A stretch of DNA of 64,000 nucleotides from Anadara kagoshimensis (Eukaryota > Mollusca > Bivalvia > Arcoida > Arcidae). Shown here in pieces: positions 62,601-64,000 of the stretch (position 1 is the stretch's first letter; every line of letters starts with the position of its first letter). The stretch is taken from the NCBI GenBank assembly GCA_021292105.1, contig CM037866.1, positions 226,756-290,755 of the forward strand, written 5' to 3'. Made by a program: the position numbers and the translations under genes. Below the pieces are notes generated by a model. The model did not search any database. It had not been told where the DNA came from and saw only the letters and a program-made list of their open reading frames with translations.

Positions 62601-64000
62601 CATTAACTTATACACCGGTAGTGTTTATAGTGGTTGTCACTATAGCAACATTAATAGACCGGCAGTGTTTACATATAGAGGTGGTCACTGTAGCAAGTTT
62701 TACTGTATAGACAGTTAGTGTTTATAAAAAAAGGTGGTCACTGTAGCAAGTTTTACTGTATAGACCGGCAGTGTTTATTTATAGTGGTTGTCACTATAGC
62801 AACATTAACTTATACACCGGTAGTGTTTATAGTGGTTGTCACTATAGCAACATTAACAGACCGGCAGCGTTTTACATATAGAGGTGGTCACTGTAGCAAG
62901 TTTTACTGTATAGACAGGTAGTGTTTATATAAAAAGGTGGTCATTGTAGCAAGTTAAACTGTATAGACCGGCAGTGTTTATTTATAGTGGTTGTCACTAT
63001 AGCAACATTAACTTATACACCGGTAGTGTTTATAGTGGTTGTCACTATAGCAACATTAATAGACCGGCAGTGTTTACATATAGAGGTGGTCACTGTAGTA
63101 AGTTTTACTGTATAGACAGTTAGTGTTTATATAAAAAGGTGGTCACTGTAGCAAGTTTTACTGTATAGACCGGCAGTGTTTATTTATAGTGGTTGTCACT
63201 ATAGCAACATTAACTTATACACCGGTAGTGTTTATAGTGGTTGTCACTATAGCAACATTAACTTATACACCGGTAGTGTTTATAGTGGTTGTCACTATAG
63301 CAACATTAACAGACCGGCAGCGTTTACATATAGAGGTGGTCACTGTAGTAAGTTTTACTGTATAGACAGTTAGTGTTTATATAAAAAGGTGGTCACTGTA
63401 GCAAGTTTTACTGTATAGACCGGCAGTGTTTATTTATAGTGGTTGTCACTATAGCAACATTAACTTATACACCGGTAGTGTTTTTTTATAGTGGTTGTCA
63501 CTATAGCAACATTAACTTATAGACCGGTAGTGTTTATTTATAGTGGTTGTCACTATAGCAACATTAACTTATACACCGGTAGTGTTTATAGTGGTTGTCA
63601 CTATAGCAACATTAACTTATACACCGGTAGTGTTTATAGTGGTTGTCACTATAGCAACATTAATAGACCAGCAGTGTTTACATATAGAGGTGGTCACTGT
63701 AGTAAGTTTTACTGTATAGACAGTTAGTGTTTATATAAAAAGGTGGTCACTGTAGCAAGTTTTACTGTATAGACCGGCAGTGTTTATTTATAGTGGTTGT
63801 CACTATAGCAACATTAACTTATACACCGGTAGTGTTTATAGTGGTTGTCACTATAGCAACATTAACAGACCGGCAGCGTTTACATATAGAGGTGGTCACT
63901 GTAGCAAGTTTTACTGTATAGACAGGTAGTGTTTATATAAAAAGGTGGTCATTGTAGCAAGTTAAACTGTATAGACCGGCAGTGTTTATTTATAGTGGTT
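56617..64000 (+). repeat. 53-bp satellite, subfamily E: ~200-bp four-monomer higher-order repeat
   Basis: The repeating order is a D-type monomer ending 'gtatagaccggcagtgttta', a 'tttatagtggttgtcact..gcaacattaacttatacaccgg' monomer, a shorter 'gcaacattaacagaccggcagc' monomer and a 'gtttacatatagaggtggtc' monomer. Starts such as 56621, 56823 and 57024 give about 201 bp. Some units carry extra 'attaacttatacaccgg' monomers (for example 61150-61430 and 63440-63660). A D-type stretch at about 57460-58260 is part of a 1.65-kb duplication. The array continues past the window end. Confidence 0.9.

Overview
The window looks like intergenic, repeat-dominated DNA from an animal, most likely a bivalve mollusc. 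It is AT-rich, full of microsatellites, and holds several elements of bivalve type: a Helitron-like element with a tandem core that starts with the 'acaagaggtccatgggcc' type end, a SINE/LINE tail ending in (ACTC)n, and a dead non-LTR reverse transcriptase. I found no convincing host protein-coding gene, no rRNA gene and no intact tRNA gene. The long open frames between about 25.8 and 33.3 kb come from a 33-bp tandem repeat and are open on both strands.

Layout. (1) 1-15,985: an old ~180-bp satellite split by two large inverted-repeat elements. Element 1 (551-7358) has CACAG...CTGTG ends, a TTT target duplication and subterminal 'cataaagatgg' repeats. Element 2 (7550-14720) has CAGTACCGACC... 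ends and a TA duplication. Neither shows a transposase. They share a ~0.5-kb block in opposite orientation and carry nested insertions: the dead non-LTR element, a SINE tail with a 15-bp duplication, a 123-bp foldback MITE with a 9-bp duplication, tRNA-like sequences and a strong palindrome. (2) 15,986-21,520: AT-rich DNA, a hairpin cluster, a ~2.3-kb Helitron/pearl-like element with about 11 copies of a 145-bp core, then low-copy DNA. (3) 21,520-25,795: a 41-bp minisatellite. (4) 25,796-33,290: a 33-bp minisatellite interrupted by two TA-flanked inverted-repeat insertions. (5) 33,291-34,150: a low-copy gap with a good splice-bounded candidate exon on the minus strand. (6) 34,150-64,000: about 30 kb of one 53-bp satellite superfamily in successive subfamilies, with a ~0.97-kb module present three times, higher-order duplications of 2.54 and 1.65 kb, an 829-bp TA-flanked MITE, and a ~200-bp higher-order repeat filling the last 7 kb.

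How the parts connect. The terminal motif of a 179-bp TA-flanked element inside the 33-bp array (28512-28690) matches the core of the 53-bp satellite (TACAGTnAAACCTG..., with 'ggtcacctctatata'). My main inference is that the 30-kb satellite grew out of the ends of a Tc1/mariner-like MITE family. A second inference is a spliced minus-strand non-coding transcript whose intron would contain the 33-bp and 41-bp arrays. Both rest on reading the sequence alone.
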